Positions 30,852 through 39,383 of a stretch of DNA of 64,000 nucleotides are shown in pieces. A model generated the notes under the pieces. It had not been told where the DNA came from and did not search any database. It saw only the letters and a list, made by a program, of their open reading frames with translations. The position numbers and the translations under genes are program-made. The number at the start of each line of letters is the position of its first letter. Within the stretch, counting starts at the first letter, position 1. The DNA is from Lysinibacillus pakistanensis (GTDB lineage: Bacteria > Bacillota > Bacilli > Bacillales_A > Planococcaceae), in the NCBI GenBank assembly GCA_001312325.1, contig BBDJ01000028.1, positions 1 through 64,000 on the forward strand, read 5' to 3'.

Positions 30852-32219
30852 TTGACACAGCAAACAACAATGGAAGTGGGACAAAAATTCCCTTTAACAA
30901 TAAAAAGACTCGGCATTAATGGCGAAGGTGTAGGCTTTTATAAGCGCAATGTCGTATTCGTAAAGGGTGCTATACCTGGTGAAGAAATTACTGCACAGGT
31001 AACAAAAACTCAGCGAAACTTTGCCGAAGCAGAAATATTAACGATTCGCAAAGCTTCAAAATACCGCCAGGAGGCACCTTGTCCAGTTTACAATGAATGT
31101 GGCGGCTGTCAGCTTCAACATATGACATATGACAAGCAGTTAATGGAAAAGCGTGATATTGTTATTCAAGCCTTAGAGCGTTATGCAAAACCATTAGCTG
31201 CAACTGTTGAAGTACGAAAAACACTTGGAATGGATAACCCTTGGCATTACCGAAATAAAAGTCAATTCCAAGTACGAAAAGAAGGCAAACGTGTCTATGC
31301 AGGCCTATTTGCTGAAGGGAGCAACAAGCTACTCAATATTAATGATTGCCTTGTGCAGCACCCGATTACGTCTAAAATAACTGTTGCTACCCGTAAGATT
31401 TTACAAAAGCTGAATATTACCGTTTATGATGGTCGTACGCTTGATGGTTTAGTGCGTACGATTGTTGTACGTACAGGAATTCATACTGGAGAAACGCAGG
31501 TTGTACTTGTTACAACGCGTAAAGAAATTCCACATTTGGCTGAGCTTATTTCTCGCATTAAAAAAATCGATCCAAGTATTGTGTCCATTGCACAAAATAT
31601 TAATCGTGAGAAAACATCACTTATTTTCGGTTATGAAACGATTGTTCTTGATGGTAAGGAAACAATTCATGAGGAGCTTGGTGAGTTAGCCTTCGACTTA
31701 TCTGCACGTGCCTTTTTCCAGTTGAATCCAACACAGACTGTTCATCTATACGATGAAATCAAAAAGGCCGCTGCATTAACCGGCAAAGAAACAGTAGTAG
31801 ATGCTTACTGTGGCGTTGGGACAATCGGTTTATGGCTAGCAGACAAAGCTAAAGAAGTTCGTGGAATGGATGTTATCCCTGAAAGTATTCAGGACGCACG
31901 TAAAAATGCACGTAACCACGGCTTTAAGCATACAAAATATGCAGTCGGCACAGCAGAAAGCGTCTTAGCAAAATGGCGTAAGGAAGGCTTTACACCAGAT
32001 GTAATTACAGTAGATCCACCCCGCACAGGTCTGGCACCGGAATTTATCCGTACTGTATTAAAATTAAAACCAAAACGCTTTATCTATACATCGTGCAATC
32101 CATCAACTTTGGCAAAGGATTTAAACGACTTATCGAAGTTTTATGACGTTGAGTATATTCAGCCCGTAGATATGTTTGCACAAACGGCACAGGTGGAATG
32201 TGTTTGCAACATGGTTTAA
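30852..32219 (+). CDS. rlmCD: 23S rRNA (uracil-C5)-methyltransferase RlmCD-like
   Basis: SAM-dependent RNA m5U methyltransferase of the TrmA/RumA family, intact, about 455 residues. N-terminal TRAM domain ([20 protein letters not shown]), Fe-S Cys cluster [17 protein letters not shown] site [16 protein letters not shown], and catalytic Cys in [17 protein letters not shown] 30852 or GTG 30843 are both possible starts behind a weak AGGG; an ATG at 30870 lacks a ribosome site. B. subtilis has two paralogues (YefA, YfjO); the nearby pdaA suggests the YfjO position. Exact target uracils are inferred from the family. Confidence 0.87.
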   Translation: MTQQTTMEVGQKFPLTIKRLGINGEGVGFYKRNVVFVKGAIPGEEITAQVTKTQRNFAEAEILTIRKASKYRQEAPCPVYNECGGCQLQHMTYDKQLMEKRDIVIQALERYAKPLAATVEVRKTLGMDNPWHYRNKSQFQVRKEGKRVYAGLFAEGSNKLLNINDCLVQHPITSKITVATRKILQKLNITVYDGRTLDGLVRTIVVRTGIHTGETQVVLVTTRKEIPHLAELISRIKKIDPSIVSIAQNINREKTSLIFGYETIVLDGKETIHEELGELAFDLSARAFFQLNPTQTVHLYDEIKKAAALTGKETVVDAYCGVGTIGLWLADKAKEVRGMDVIPESIQDARKNARNHGFKHTKYAVGTAESVLAKWRKEGFTPDVITVDPPRTGLAPEFIRTVLKLKPKRFIYTSCNPSTLAKDLNDLSKFYDVEYIQPVDMFAQTAQVECVCNMV

Positions 32220-32283
32220 AACCTGAATATGTTAAATAAAATATTTATGTTTGGCGACAAATAAGAATATGACACCCATTATG

Positions 32284-32339
32284 AACTGCGCTCCAATTAT
32301 TAGACACACCATCTAACTATTGGAGGTGCAGTTTTTTTA
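32284..32339. terminator. terminator after rlmCD
   Basis: AACTGCGCTCCAAT (32284-32297) pairs with ATTGGAGGTGCAGTT (32319-32333, one bulge), then seven T. Its arm covers the last codons of the opposing YfzA-like gene. Confidence 0.8.
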
Positions 32340-32608
32340 TCGCCCCAATTATTCCATACACAAGAAAGATGCCAAAACAGATAGTAAGTAAATTGAAATT
32401 TGGTGTTTCATAAAAAGTAAACCACTCTCTGAAAATTGAAGATTCCGTAATTCTTCCAAATAACGTTCCACCAATTTCTCTATAATTAGGTATCCACCCT
32501 GTTGCTTCACATGTAATAAAGATTATCTGTGATAATAAAAATACACCAATAGAAGACACCCAAGTTTTTTTTCAAAAATGGAATTGATTTTTTTTGTTTA
32601 TTAGCCAA
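32317..32608 (-). CDS. YfzA-like small membrane protein, copy 1 (frame broken)
   Basis: About 96 residues with two hydrophobic segments (SSIGVFLLSQIIFIT and LLTICFGIFLVYGIIGAI), separated by a soluble loop with RITESSIFREWFTFYETP. The loop resembles the copy 2 loop (RWVLDSKLFTEWITPYSFP). Resembles Bacillus YfzA-like proteins; function unknown. The start TTG 32608 (MANKQKKSIPFLKKTW) follows GAGGGG. The T run 32567-32574 (8 read, 7 needed) breaks it. Confidence 0.6.
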
Positions 32609-32664
32609 GTTTATATTCCCCTCTCTATTTTACGCAATTTTTGCAATAATCCCCAAAACCTCTT

Positions 32665-32790
32665 TCATACTTCCAGCCAATTATCTAACGATGATTTATT
32701 ATGCACTATTGTTTGGGGAAGATTATCCCGTTCTTGTAAATATGTACTTTGCTTTTCATAGATAATTACAAGCACAATAAGACCACCCAA
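32665..32790 (-). pseudogene. possible small membrane peptide remnant
   Basis: A short frame reads LIVLVIIYEKQSTYLQERDN and ends NKSSLDNWLEV at 32665. A plausible start MIGW near 32790 is one base out of frame. A single membrane segment plus hydrophilic tail is all that can be seen. It lies between the two YfzA-like genes. Confidence 0.25.
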
Positions 32791-32820
32791 TCATGGCGTG
32801 TCATTTCCTAATGTCCATAT

Positions 32821-33127
32821 TTATTTTTTTGAAAACTTACTTGAAATTATGTCTAATACTGCAGCAATCAGTATTGCAATGACATGAATTGTCATGAACA
32901 TATTAAAAAAAGGAAAGGAATAAGGGGTAATCCATTCAGTAAAGAGCTTCGAGTCCAAAACCCATCTTCCTATCCTGGTTAATAATTTATCACTATCATT
33001 TATGTTTGGCTGTAAGGAAGTTCCATCAACGGCGATAAAGATCAAATGAACAATTAAAAATATACCAAGGGCGATTATCCAGCGTTTTGCTAGATTAATA
33101 TTATGAGTTTTTTTCCGTGTCAGTCAT
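32821..33127 (-). CDS. YfzA-like small membrane protein, copy 2 (frame broken)
   Basis: About 101 residues: MTDTEKTHNINLAKRWIIAL then two membrane segments (GIFLIVHLIFIAVDG and MFMTIHVIAILIAAVLDII) around the loop RIGRWVLDSKLFTEWITPYS. ATG 33127 has GAGGAGGAG upstream. The T run 33108-33114 (7 read, 6 needed) breaks the frame. It is a diverged tandem paralogue of the 32317-32608 gene. Function unknown. Confidence 0.6.
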
Positions 33128-33627
33128 TTGAACACTCCTCCTCTCATGCTTCATCATTTTGAGTATTTACTAAACTCAAACCCTCTATAGAGGATAAGTG
33201 TAGTGGTTATACCCTGTCATTTGTTGTCTTTAAAGACTGATTTAAATATAATTACTCAAAATTGTATATAATGTATATATAACATAATCGCATTATATAC
33301 ATAGATAAAACATTGTGCAACCATTTTTATACCCCCGTTAAAGTGACTCAATAAATGCTTTTAAACCCACTAAGCTGCTAACTGATTGGGCGCATCTTCT
33401 AATTCTAGTACTATGGAATTAAGCCTTTTTCATTCGATGCCAATATCAACCAAATCCTCAGACACTCTTCACTACAGATTTTTAACTTGAAGCAAAAATA
33501 ACATGTTTTGGTTAGGACATCTGATGGTTGAAAACTAAAAAGAGGATTCGAACAATGCAGGTGGAGTACTGTTCACTGTTAGTGCGGAAGGACAATTAAA
33601 TCAGAGATGTATTGGCGGAAATAGTAA
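33128..33627. other. gene-poor interval
   Basis: No supported gene. It holds an inverted repeat GTATATAATG/CATTATATAC around 33265-33300. From about 33540 the + strand frame AGGVLFTVSAEGQLNQRCIG, running into the terminator, could be the tail of a lost gene. Confidence 0.4.
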
Positions 33628-33628
33628 A

Positions 33629-33655
33629 GAGGGGCTGAGAACCCCTCTTTTTTTG
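33629..33655 (+). terminator. terminator
   Basis: AGAGGGG and CCCCTCT around GCTGAGAA, followed by seven T on the + strand. The upstream transcript is unidentified. Confidence 0.7.
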
Positions 33656-33659
33656 TTGC

Positions 33660-34585
33660 CTAATTCAGTTTTGTAAAGTATCTTATTTCCTCATTATCCA
33701 CGCAGAAACCTACCGATTCGTACACAGACAAGGCAGATTTATTTGTAGTTAATACCATGAGACTAGCATATTGTAGCTGATTAGCTTTGAGATAACTCAA
33801 AGCTTTGTGAAAGCAAGTACTTGGCAAAGCCACGCCTTCTCCATGGTTCGCAGACAAAAACGTCCTCAATTACACCATGGTCAGCTTCTTGCCATGCCAT
33901 CAGTCCGCCAACAATAGCGTCTGTTTGACGTAAGACCATGGATGTCCATAGTTTGTTATTCTTGTATTCAGATAACCTATTATGACCAAGTGGAGTATCC
34001 GGCCAAATTTCAGCTTCTACATTAAGATACTCTCTCTCTTCGTCAGAGGTTTCCATCTTCCAGTATGAGAATTGAAAGTCTTCTTGAAGCTTTATTTCAG
34101 GAATCGGTTCATTCAAATCTCGATTCATGCGATATAAACTATTCAGATGAAGGTATCCTTTTTGGATAAAGAACTGATTGTTTGCTGTTTCTGTTGAATC
34201 GTTACCAACACAAAGCATTGTTCCGTATTCTTTAGGCAAGGTTTCTTTTAACTGATTTGCTCTTATGGAAAGATACTGATAGACGTTTTCGAGCAAAACA
34301 ATGTCATTTTCTCTTTCGGGAATGGTTTTAAGATTGATGTAGATAGAATGATTGTTCTCTTTTGAACGACCGGGAGGTACAACGTTAATGATGCTAACTT
34401 GCCCCTTAGCGACCATTTTCCCATCTTCAAATGCGCAATAAACGTTACTCCAATTATCCTCGTCCCCGCCCCACCAAAATGTTGCGTTTTCTTTTTTTTG
34501 TTACCGATTGATATAACTCGCCAAGTAATGACATGTCCCCAACTTGGAAATTACGAATAAAAATTTCTGTTGATGATTGGCTCAA
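33660..34585 (-). CDS. GNAT N-acetyltransferase, probably two-domain (frame broken twice)
   Basis: About 308 residues. The C-terminal half is a clear GNAT domain: AIVGGLMAWQEADHGVIEDV, the acetyl-CoA loop VCEPWRRRGFAKYLL, and TTNKSALSVYESVGF. The N-terminal half looks like a degenerate second GNAT domain. The start TTG 34585 (MSQSSTEIFIRNFQVGDMS) follows AGAGGGG. Breaks: T run 34492-34499 (8 read, 7 needed; restored SVTKKENATFWWGGDEDNW) and near 33807, where one T is missing (restored KYLLFHKALSYLKANQLQ). Acceptor substrate unknown. Confidence 0.75.
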
Positions 34586-34811
34586 AACAATACCCCTCTC
34601 AGTAGTGGGGATTTCGCAGTTTAGAGGGCTAGCTATGCGAGTTCCCTTTAATAAATTGGCCCTTTGCTAACATTTGATTACTCACAGTAAACGCCTCCTT
34701 TAACTATTATTACCATTGACATTACCATACCATGAATACTACATCAAACATAATTTACAACTATAATTGAATGAATTTTCATAAAAAAATTTATGCGCGT
34801 CAGTTGACCGT

Positions 34812-34909
34812 AAACTGCCCCTAAGACCACTCGTCAAGACGCTAGCTAAACTGGGTACCTCTTACTACACGGTTGCTTAGAAGAGGAATACGAGCTTCTT
34901 AGGGCAGGT
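34812..34909. other. structured intergenic element
   Basis: Nested complementarity: CTGCCCCTAAGA near 34816 with TCTTAGGGCAG near 34897-34907, ACTCGT with ACGAG inside it, and an inner CCTCTT (34857-34862) with AAGAGG (34879-34884). The whole can fold as a long branched hairpin. It carries no open frame of note. Candidates are a non-coding RNA or the structured end of a lost IS200/IS605-type element; neither is proven. Confidence 0.4.
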
Positions 34910-34926
34910 ATTATATTAGTCTCATG

Positions 34927-35082
34927 TTACACGGCTTGAAGCGGTTCATTCATTAATGATGGGCAAGTTAAACCTTCAAGCATGAAGCTGTCAATATCAC
35001 CTTCGATATACTTTAGGAACAAGTCGTTCGGCACTAGGTGGGGTTTATAATGGAGAAGGTTAATGTGATAGAGGGGGTAACA
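34927..35082 (-). pseudogene. 51-codon orphan frame, probable gene remnant
   Basis: An uninterrupted frame with protein-like composition (HYKPHLVPNDLFLKYIEGDI, then LEGLTCPSLMNEPLQAV) ends at 34927. It has no start codon or ribosome site at its upstream end, which closes with a stop. It sits beside the structured element, suggesting both derive from one lost insertion. Family not recognised. Confidence 0.35.
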
Positions 35083-35210
35083 TTAATAAAGAGCGGTTTT
35101 TATTTACCACCCTTTTGCTTAAGTAGTTATAGTCGCCTATTGTATTGTGTCTGCAAAATGTACTTAACACAGGTGGAAATGTGCGGCGAAGCTAGTGTTG
35201 AAAAAAAAGG

Positions 35211-35245
35211 TCAAAAAGGACGTCTCAGAATTTGAGACGCCCTTT
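35211..35245. terminator. terminator-like hairpin
   Basis: CGTCTCA (35221-35227) and TGAGACG (35233-35239) with partly matching AAAGGA/CCCTTT extensions. No clear gene precedes it on either strand. Confidence 0.5.
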
Positions 35246-35324
35246 GTTCAATGATGCACAGCTCAAGCTGCCTGGTGGATGATGGACGGTCCAGAAAAAT
35301 CAACACCTTAACCAAAAACCCAGG

Positions 35325-35480
35325 ATTTAAAAGATTTTTATGCTTTAAATTTTTAACTTTGAGCTAAAAAGCTTTGAAACGTGAACTTTGTGTTTTTAAT
35401 TTTAATCTTTGTGCTTTTATTTTAGATTGTTTAAAGTTCCTTTGTAATAAGACATGTTTAAGGTTTCAACTCGCACACAT
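35325..35480 (-). repeat. second degenerate 21-bp repeat with heptad pattern
   Basis: On the - strand units of about 21 bases such as CAAAGATTAAAATTAAAAAC and CAAAGTTCACGTTTCAAAGC recur, encoding QRLKLKT, QSSRFKA, LKVKN-like heptads with a stop inside. The spacing and Lys-rich heptads recall the array at 24614-24905, though the consensus differs. It lies just downstream of the 35538-36173 gene. Confidence 0.45.
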
Positions 35481-35537
35481 GCCTTGAAGCGCGAGCGATT
35501 TTTCGTTTTCCATTTTCGCTAGACCATGCATATTACA

Positions 35538-36173
35538 TTAAGCTTGTATTTCAATAAAAGTTGTGGCATTTGATTCTGATAGCACAGCGTCTACCTCTGA
35601 TTCAAATTCCTCAATTCCACTATTTAATACTTCAATTTTCTTTTTAACATTCATCGGATCAATTAACTCATATTCGTTTCTTTTCATAAATGTCTCTGTA
35701 TGTAGTTTTACCTCTTCTGGAGATTGTTTATCTTTATTACCTAATATATTGATTAAATATGTTTCAAGCTTTGCAGGTAGCGCATCATTTTCTTTAGCAA
35801 CCATATTGATTGCTGAACGGTATTGCTGCTGCATCACTTCTAATAATTTCTTTTCAAATTGAATAGACTGCTTGCGTTCTATTGCCTCTGCCACAGTCAT
35901 CTCCTCTTTCCCTACAGTCACCTTTGTTTTAGCGTTGGATTCTACCACTAAGGATTTGATACGGTTGCGGTAGTCAATTAAACCGACTACTTTATCGTAT
36001 GAGGATTGCATCTGTTTTTCATATTCTTGAATCTCAACACCATTAATCTTGCTATTGCTTTTACGATTCGCTAAAACTGTACTAACGTCATTTGTTGCTG
36101 CTTCTATACGATGATTGAGCATCTTTAATTCTGTTAATGCCCGGTGAATGGATAACTTTTTATATTCAGTCAT
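35538..36173 (-). CDS. hypothetical helical protein
   Basis: Intact 211-residue, highly charged, almost wholly helical and probably coiled-coil protein with no signal peptide or membrane segment. The segment SLVVESNAKTKVTVGKEEM followed by TVAEAIERKQSIQFEKKLLE has the layout seen in DIP1984/septicolysin-like phage-type proteins, but I cannot assign it. A ribosome site (AGGGAG) precedes the ATG. It stands alone between repeats and a terminator, with no recognisable partner. Confidence 0.65.
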   Translation of the reverse strand: MTEYKKLSIHRALTELKMLNHRIEAATNDVSTVLANRKSNSKINGVEIQEYEKQMQSSYDKVVGLIDYRNRIKSLVVESNAKTKVTVGKEEMTVAEAIERKQSIQFEKKLLEVMQQQYRSAINMVAKENDALPAKLETYLINILGNKDKQSPEEVKLHTETFMKRNEYELIDPMNVKKKIEVLNSGIEEFESEVDAVLSESNATTFIEIQA

Positions 36174-36349
36174 GTTTTATTCTCCCTATAAATTGTAATC
36201 TAAGCGCAATGTTCTTCTATTATATCCAGTTAACTAATTAGAGTACAAATATTACCTTTATTTTAATAATATTTGATTTTATGATTCCTTATCTGTATAA
36301 TATCAATCTAGGTGCCAAACCTAAGTGATTCGGACGGAACATCCTTATC

Positions 36350-36397
36350 ACGCAAAAAACGCCAATACAGCACGGATTTGCTGGGCGTTTTTTTGTT
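36350..36397. terminator. terminator between coiled-coil gene promoter region and MFS gene
   Basis: ACGCC near 36358 pairs with GGCGT near 36386, extended by GCA/TGC inside and by A7-type and T7 runs outside. It most likely ends the MFS transcript on the - strand. Confidence 0.65.
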
Positions 36398-36459
36398 TTA
36401 TGAGCGGGAAGATGAGCCCCGCTCTTTTTCTTTGTAATTTCCTCTACCTATTTTTTTAC

Positions 36460-37642
36460 CTATATTGTCGCAGAACGCTTATTTTTACTTCCACCAAATA
36501 TCATTAACACGATGGCTACCACAAGTAATAGCATTGCCACTAATAATAAGAAGCTATAATTCTTTACATATTCTATATATACCCCGCCAAGAAACGGTCC
36601 TGTTAAACTTCCAATGCTTAGAGCAATACCACACAATAGATTTCCAGTTGGCAGTAATTCCTTTGGTGTTAAATCAGCCATATATGTAATTCCTAACGAA
36701 AACATCGAGCCTACCAATGTACCTGTAAGGAAAAATGCGATGGCTACGGCAATTTGTGAATGCTCTAAAAAGCTTGCAATTCCAAAAATAACAGCTCCGC
36801 CAAAAGAGCCTATCATCAATACCCTTCTACGCCCAACCTTATCACCCATTGCTCCAAGAGGCACCTGTGTTAAAATTCCTCCGAAAGTAAAGACGGATAA
36901 AATAATAGGAATCATACCAACCTCAAAACCTTTACGTAAAGCATAGACTGGGAACAAAGCATTTAAAGAAGATTCTAAAAACCCATAAACAAATGGACCT
37001 AAAAACGCAATCCATCCAAAAATAAAGGCCATTTTATAACGCTGCCAGCCTCTTGCATGTAAATCTCCCGTTAAACGCTCTGGTTTCTCATTTTTCAATA
37101 AAAATACAAACGACCATGCCAATAAGCACAGAATTGAGGAGACTATAAATGGCAATGCTTCTGTAATTTGAATAAGCTTTACCATTAACGGTCCGACTGC
37201 AAAACCTGTACTAAAGGATAAGCCGTAAATTGCCATGCCCTTTCCTAAGCTTTTATGATCTGCTGTGCTAGTAATCCACGTTTGTGTCGCATAATGCAAC
37301 GCATGATCCCCTACCCCAATAAGTAATCGAAGGATAAACCAAAAGGTCACACTTTTCCATAGAGGAAATGCGAGGAGCGATAGAAACACCAATGCCCCAC
37401 CTATTAAAATAATTGGTTTATAGCCCCATTTTCTTAGAGGCTGTTCAATAAACGGGGAGATTAATAAAGTTCCTATGTATAAACCTGTTGCATTCAATCC
37501 ATTCAATGCAGAGGATACACCATCCCGCTCGAAAATAATTGAAATTAGTGGTAATAGCATCCCCTGTGAAAAGCCCGATATTGAAACTATTAACACTAGA
37601 ATGGCAAATCTTTTTTTTGCTGTAATCTGAGAAGTATGTCAT
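36460..37642 (-). CDS. MFS drug-type transporter (frame broken at N-terminus)
   Basis: Twelve-segment major facilitator, about 393 residues. The N-terminal half has GLYIGTLLISPFIEQPLRKWG and LRLLIGVGDHALHYATQTWI; the second half has VPLGAMGDKVGRRRVLMIG (motif A equivalent) and FFLTGTLVGSMFSLGITY. Closest in layout to YfkF-like exporters. The ATG at 37642 (MTYFSDYSKKRFAIL) has GGAGG five bases away. The T run 37611-37618 (8 read, 7 needed) breaks it. It is preceded by a leader with an intrinsic terminator, which suggests conditional expression. Substrate unknown. Confidence 0.83.
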
Positions 37643-37687
37643 CATTTCCTCCAACATCAAGTGATTCTTCCAAAGAACAGCATACCA

Positions 37688-37731
37688 AAAAGCCTTAGCG
37701 CTCACCACATGTGATTTTACGCTAAGGCTTA
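37688..37731 (-). terminator. leader terminator upstream of the MFS gene
   Basis: Perfect 11-bp stem AAGCCTTAGCG (37690-37700) and CGCTAAGGCTT (37720-37730), followed on the - strand by five T and lying 48 bases before the MFS start. Placed between promoter and gene, it should act as an attenuator. Confidence 0.75.
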
Positions 37732-37745
37732 ACGAATACTAATTT

Positions 37746-37847
37746 TCATTTAATTGTATAAACACGAATTTCAGCATTTACTTTCGCCGAGAACTTGTTT
37801 AAACTCCCTCCTTTTCGAGTTAGCGTTCGAAAGATTGTGATGATCAC
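37746..37847 (-). CDS. possible 33-residue leader peptide of the MFS gene
   Basis: A frame from GTG 37847 reads MIITIFRTLTRKGGSLNKFS then AKVNAEIRVYTIK and stops just before the leader terminator. The AAAGG upstream is too close to the GTG for a good start, while a strong AAGGAGGG lies inside the frame with no start codon after it. Translation is ther­efore unproven; a ribosome paused here could decide terminator folding. Confidence 0.3.
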   Translation of the reverse strand: MIITIFRTLTRKGGSLNKFSAKVNAEIRVYTIK

Positions 37848-37869
37848 TCCTTTACGATTTCTTAATACA

Positions 37870-37898
37870 ACTTTAACACAGGTATTCAATAATGTAAA
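37870..37898 (-). promoter_or_regulatory. putative promoter of MFS leader
   Basis: TTTACA (37893-37898), 17-base spacer, TAAAGT (37870-37875) on the - strand. It leaves a leader of about 220 bases before the MFS start. Confidence 0.5.
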
Positions 37899-38010
37899 TA
37901 TTCTGTCTATTGTTTTTTTGAAATTAATCGTTAAGTCCTAGGTGTTTACCTAAACATTGAAATTCAGACCTAAATCAGCTACGATGAAGGGGATGAAATG
38001 AGGTGTACGA

Positions 38011-38196
38011 ATGTCTAAGCCAATAACTGATAAAAAGCAGCAAGTGAATTACTTAAGAGAACGTCTTGAAATATTTTTAGAAGTATTAGATGCAATTGAT
38101 CCTGAAACAACTGAATTAGAGGACATTGATCGTTTAATACAAATGATGGATGATTTAGAAGATAAAATGGAGCAATTTAACGTTCGTGAACATTAG
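38011..38196 (+). CDS. SE1561 family protein
   Basis: 61-residue acidic helical protein (LRERLEIFLEVLDAIDPETT, DIDRLIQMMDDLEDKMEQF), matching the short Firmicute SE1561 family. Function unknown. ATG with GAGGTG seven bases upstream; monocistronic and closed by a terminator. Confidence 0.8.
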   Translation: MSKPITDKKQQVNYLRERLEIFLEVLDAIDPETTELEDIDRLIQMMDDLEDKMEQFNVREH

Positions 38197-38217
38197 CCCG
38201 GGCATAAGAATAAGTTT

Positions 38218-38253
38218 AGCGCGAAAAATCAATGTTTGATTTCTCGCGCTTTT
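38218..38253. terminator. terminator between SE1561 gene and ywqG
   Basis: AGCGCGAAAAATCA and TGATTTCTCGCGCT (one mismatch) with a short loop, T-rich tail, between convergent genes. Confidence 0.8.
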
Positions 38254-38259
38254 AGCCGT

Positions 38260-39057
38260 CTAATGACAGTCCCAGTTATACAAAACCTTACTAAAATCCT
38301 TCTTTTGAAGCTCTTCCTCCGTGATGAAAAAATTCCCTACACCACAATCGCCCCACATTATATGATCACCGACACTGTCAATTTGTAGCAACAAAACCGT
38401 AGATTGTTGGTACTCCCCATATGCCCTTGGATCATCCTGTGTGAAAAATGGATACCCGCCAATTTTATGACCATCACCAGTTAATGTTTCGTAAAAGGCA
38501 TCCTCTAGAGCATCATCTTCTATATTACCTAAAATACTTGCGTAATGGTCATTACTTCTAAAATCATCTATTGATAAAGGTTCATATGCGACCTCAAAGG
38601 TCAATGCCATCTCCTTTTCAACAGGAAAGTACATGTCATCCTTTTCGCTTCAAGAAACGAAAAATCTTGAATTAATTGTGATGCATCATTGACAATCCGT
38701 TCATGATAAATAACACGAAAGCCTTTTTGGTTTTGACCATTACCAAAGTCCATTCCTAATACATCATCAAAGGAATCAATAAAAAAACTGTAAAATTCCC
38801 TCCTCAGGGAATTTCGATAAATGATTAGGTACTTCTTCAAAATTAATTTGCGCTAATAATTTTAATGGCTGTCCATCAGAATTTTTAGGATATTCCATCG
38901 ACAATGGAAAATATGGATTACCTGCAAACTTACTTTCAAATAACGATGTTTTTCGCATTGTTGTTTCAATATTTATAACCGGTTGTAATGTTTCTTCTAT
39001 AGTTTTTCTATATATTTCAAATGCTTCAGGTAACATAAGAACACTCTTTTCAGACAT
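38260..39057 (-). CDS. ywqG: YwqG/DUF1963 family protein (frame broken twice)
   Basis: About 266 residues. Family landmarks: [52 protein letters not shown] after correction, and near the end [14 protein letters not shown] followed by [19 protein letters not shown]. Function unknown. The ATG at 39057 has AGGAGGG six bases upstream. The A run 38785-38791 (7 read, 6 needed) and a missing A near 38640 (restored [15 protein letters not shown]) break the frame. Confidence 0.82.
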
Positions 39058-39383
39058 AAAATTCCCTCCTAAAGTAGATTTATTCCCATTATAGAACAAG
39101 TGTTCTTGTTTATCAATCCTAGGTTAAGTGCATTTCATATAAATAACCCGTTTCGTATGGAATTTGATTAGAGACTCGGATTTTTTGATCAGGTCCCCTT
39201 AATTGTTGTTCACTTCACCCTTTTCTTAATTAAATCCACCAGATTGTTGATTACCTCCCTCCCTTTTTGATGACAACACCCTTTAATTCCTACCTCTAAA
39301 AGATGGGCTCTTTTTTTCATTAGTTGAAAAGAGTATAATGTAACGTGGAAATAATCAAATTTTCTATGGGGGGCAATACAAAA

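Noticed and set aside
33265..33300. Replication origin or regulator site at the AT-rich inverted repeat
   Set aside because: Short AT palindromes are expected by chance here and no DnaA boxes or neighbouring regulator support it.
35038..35235. 65-codon + strand frame
   Set aside because: Low-complexity, hydrophobic-biased translation with no family resemblance. It overlaps a better - strand remnant and runs into a hairpin.
39210..39320. 36-codon - strand frame MKKRAHLLEVGIKGCC...
   Set aside because: Composition is plausible, but there is no ribosome site before its ATG and it lies in the region needed for the fumarase promoter. Not supported enough to list as a gene.
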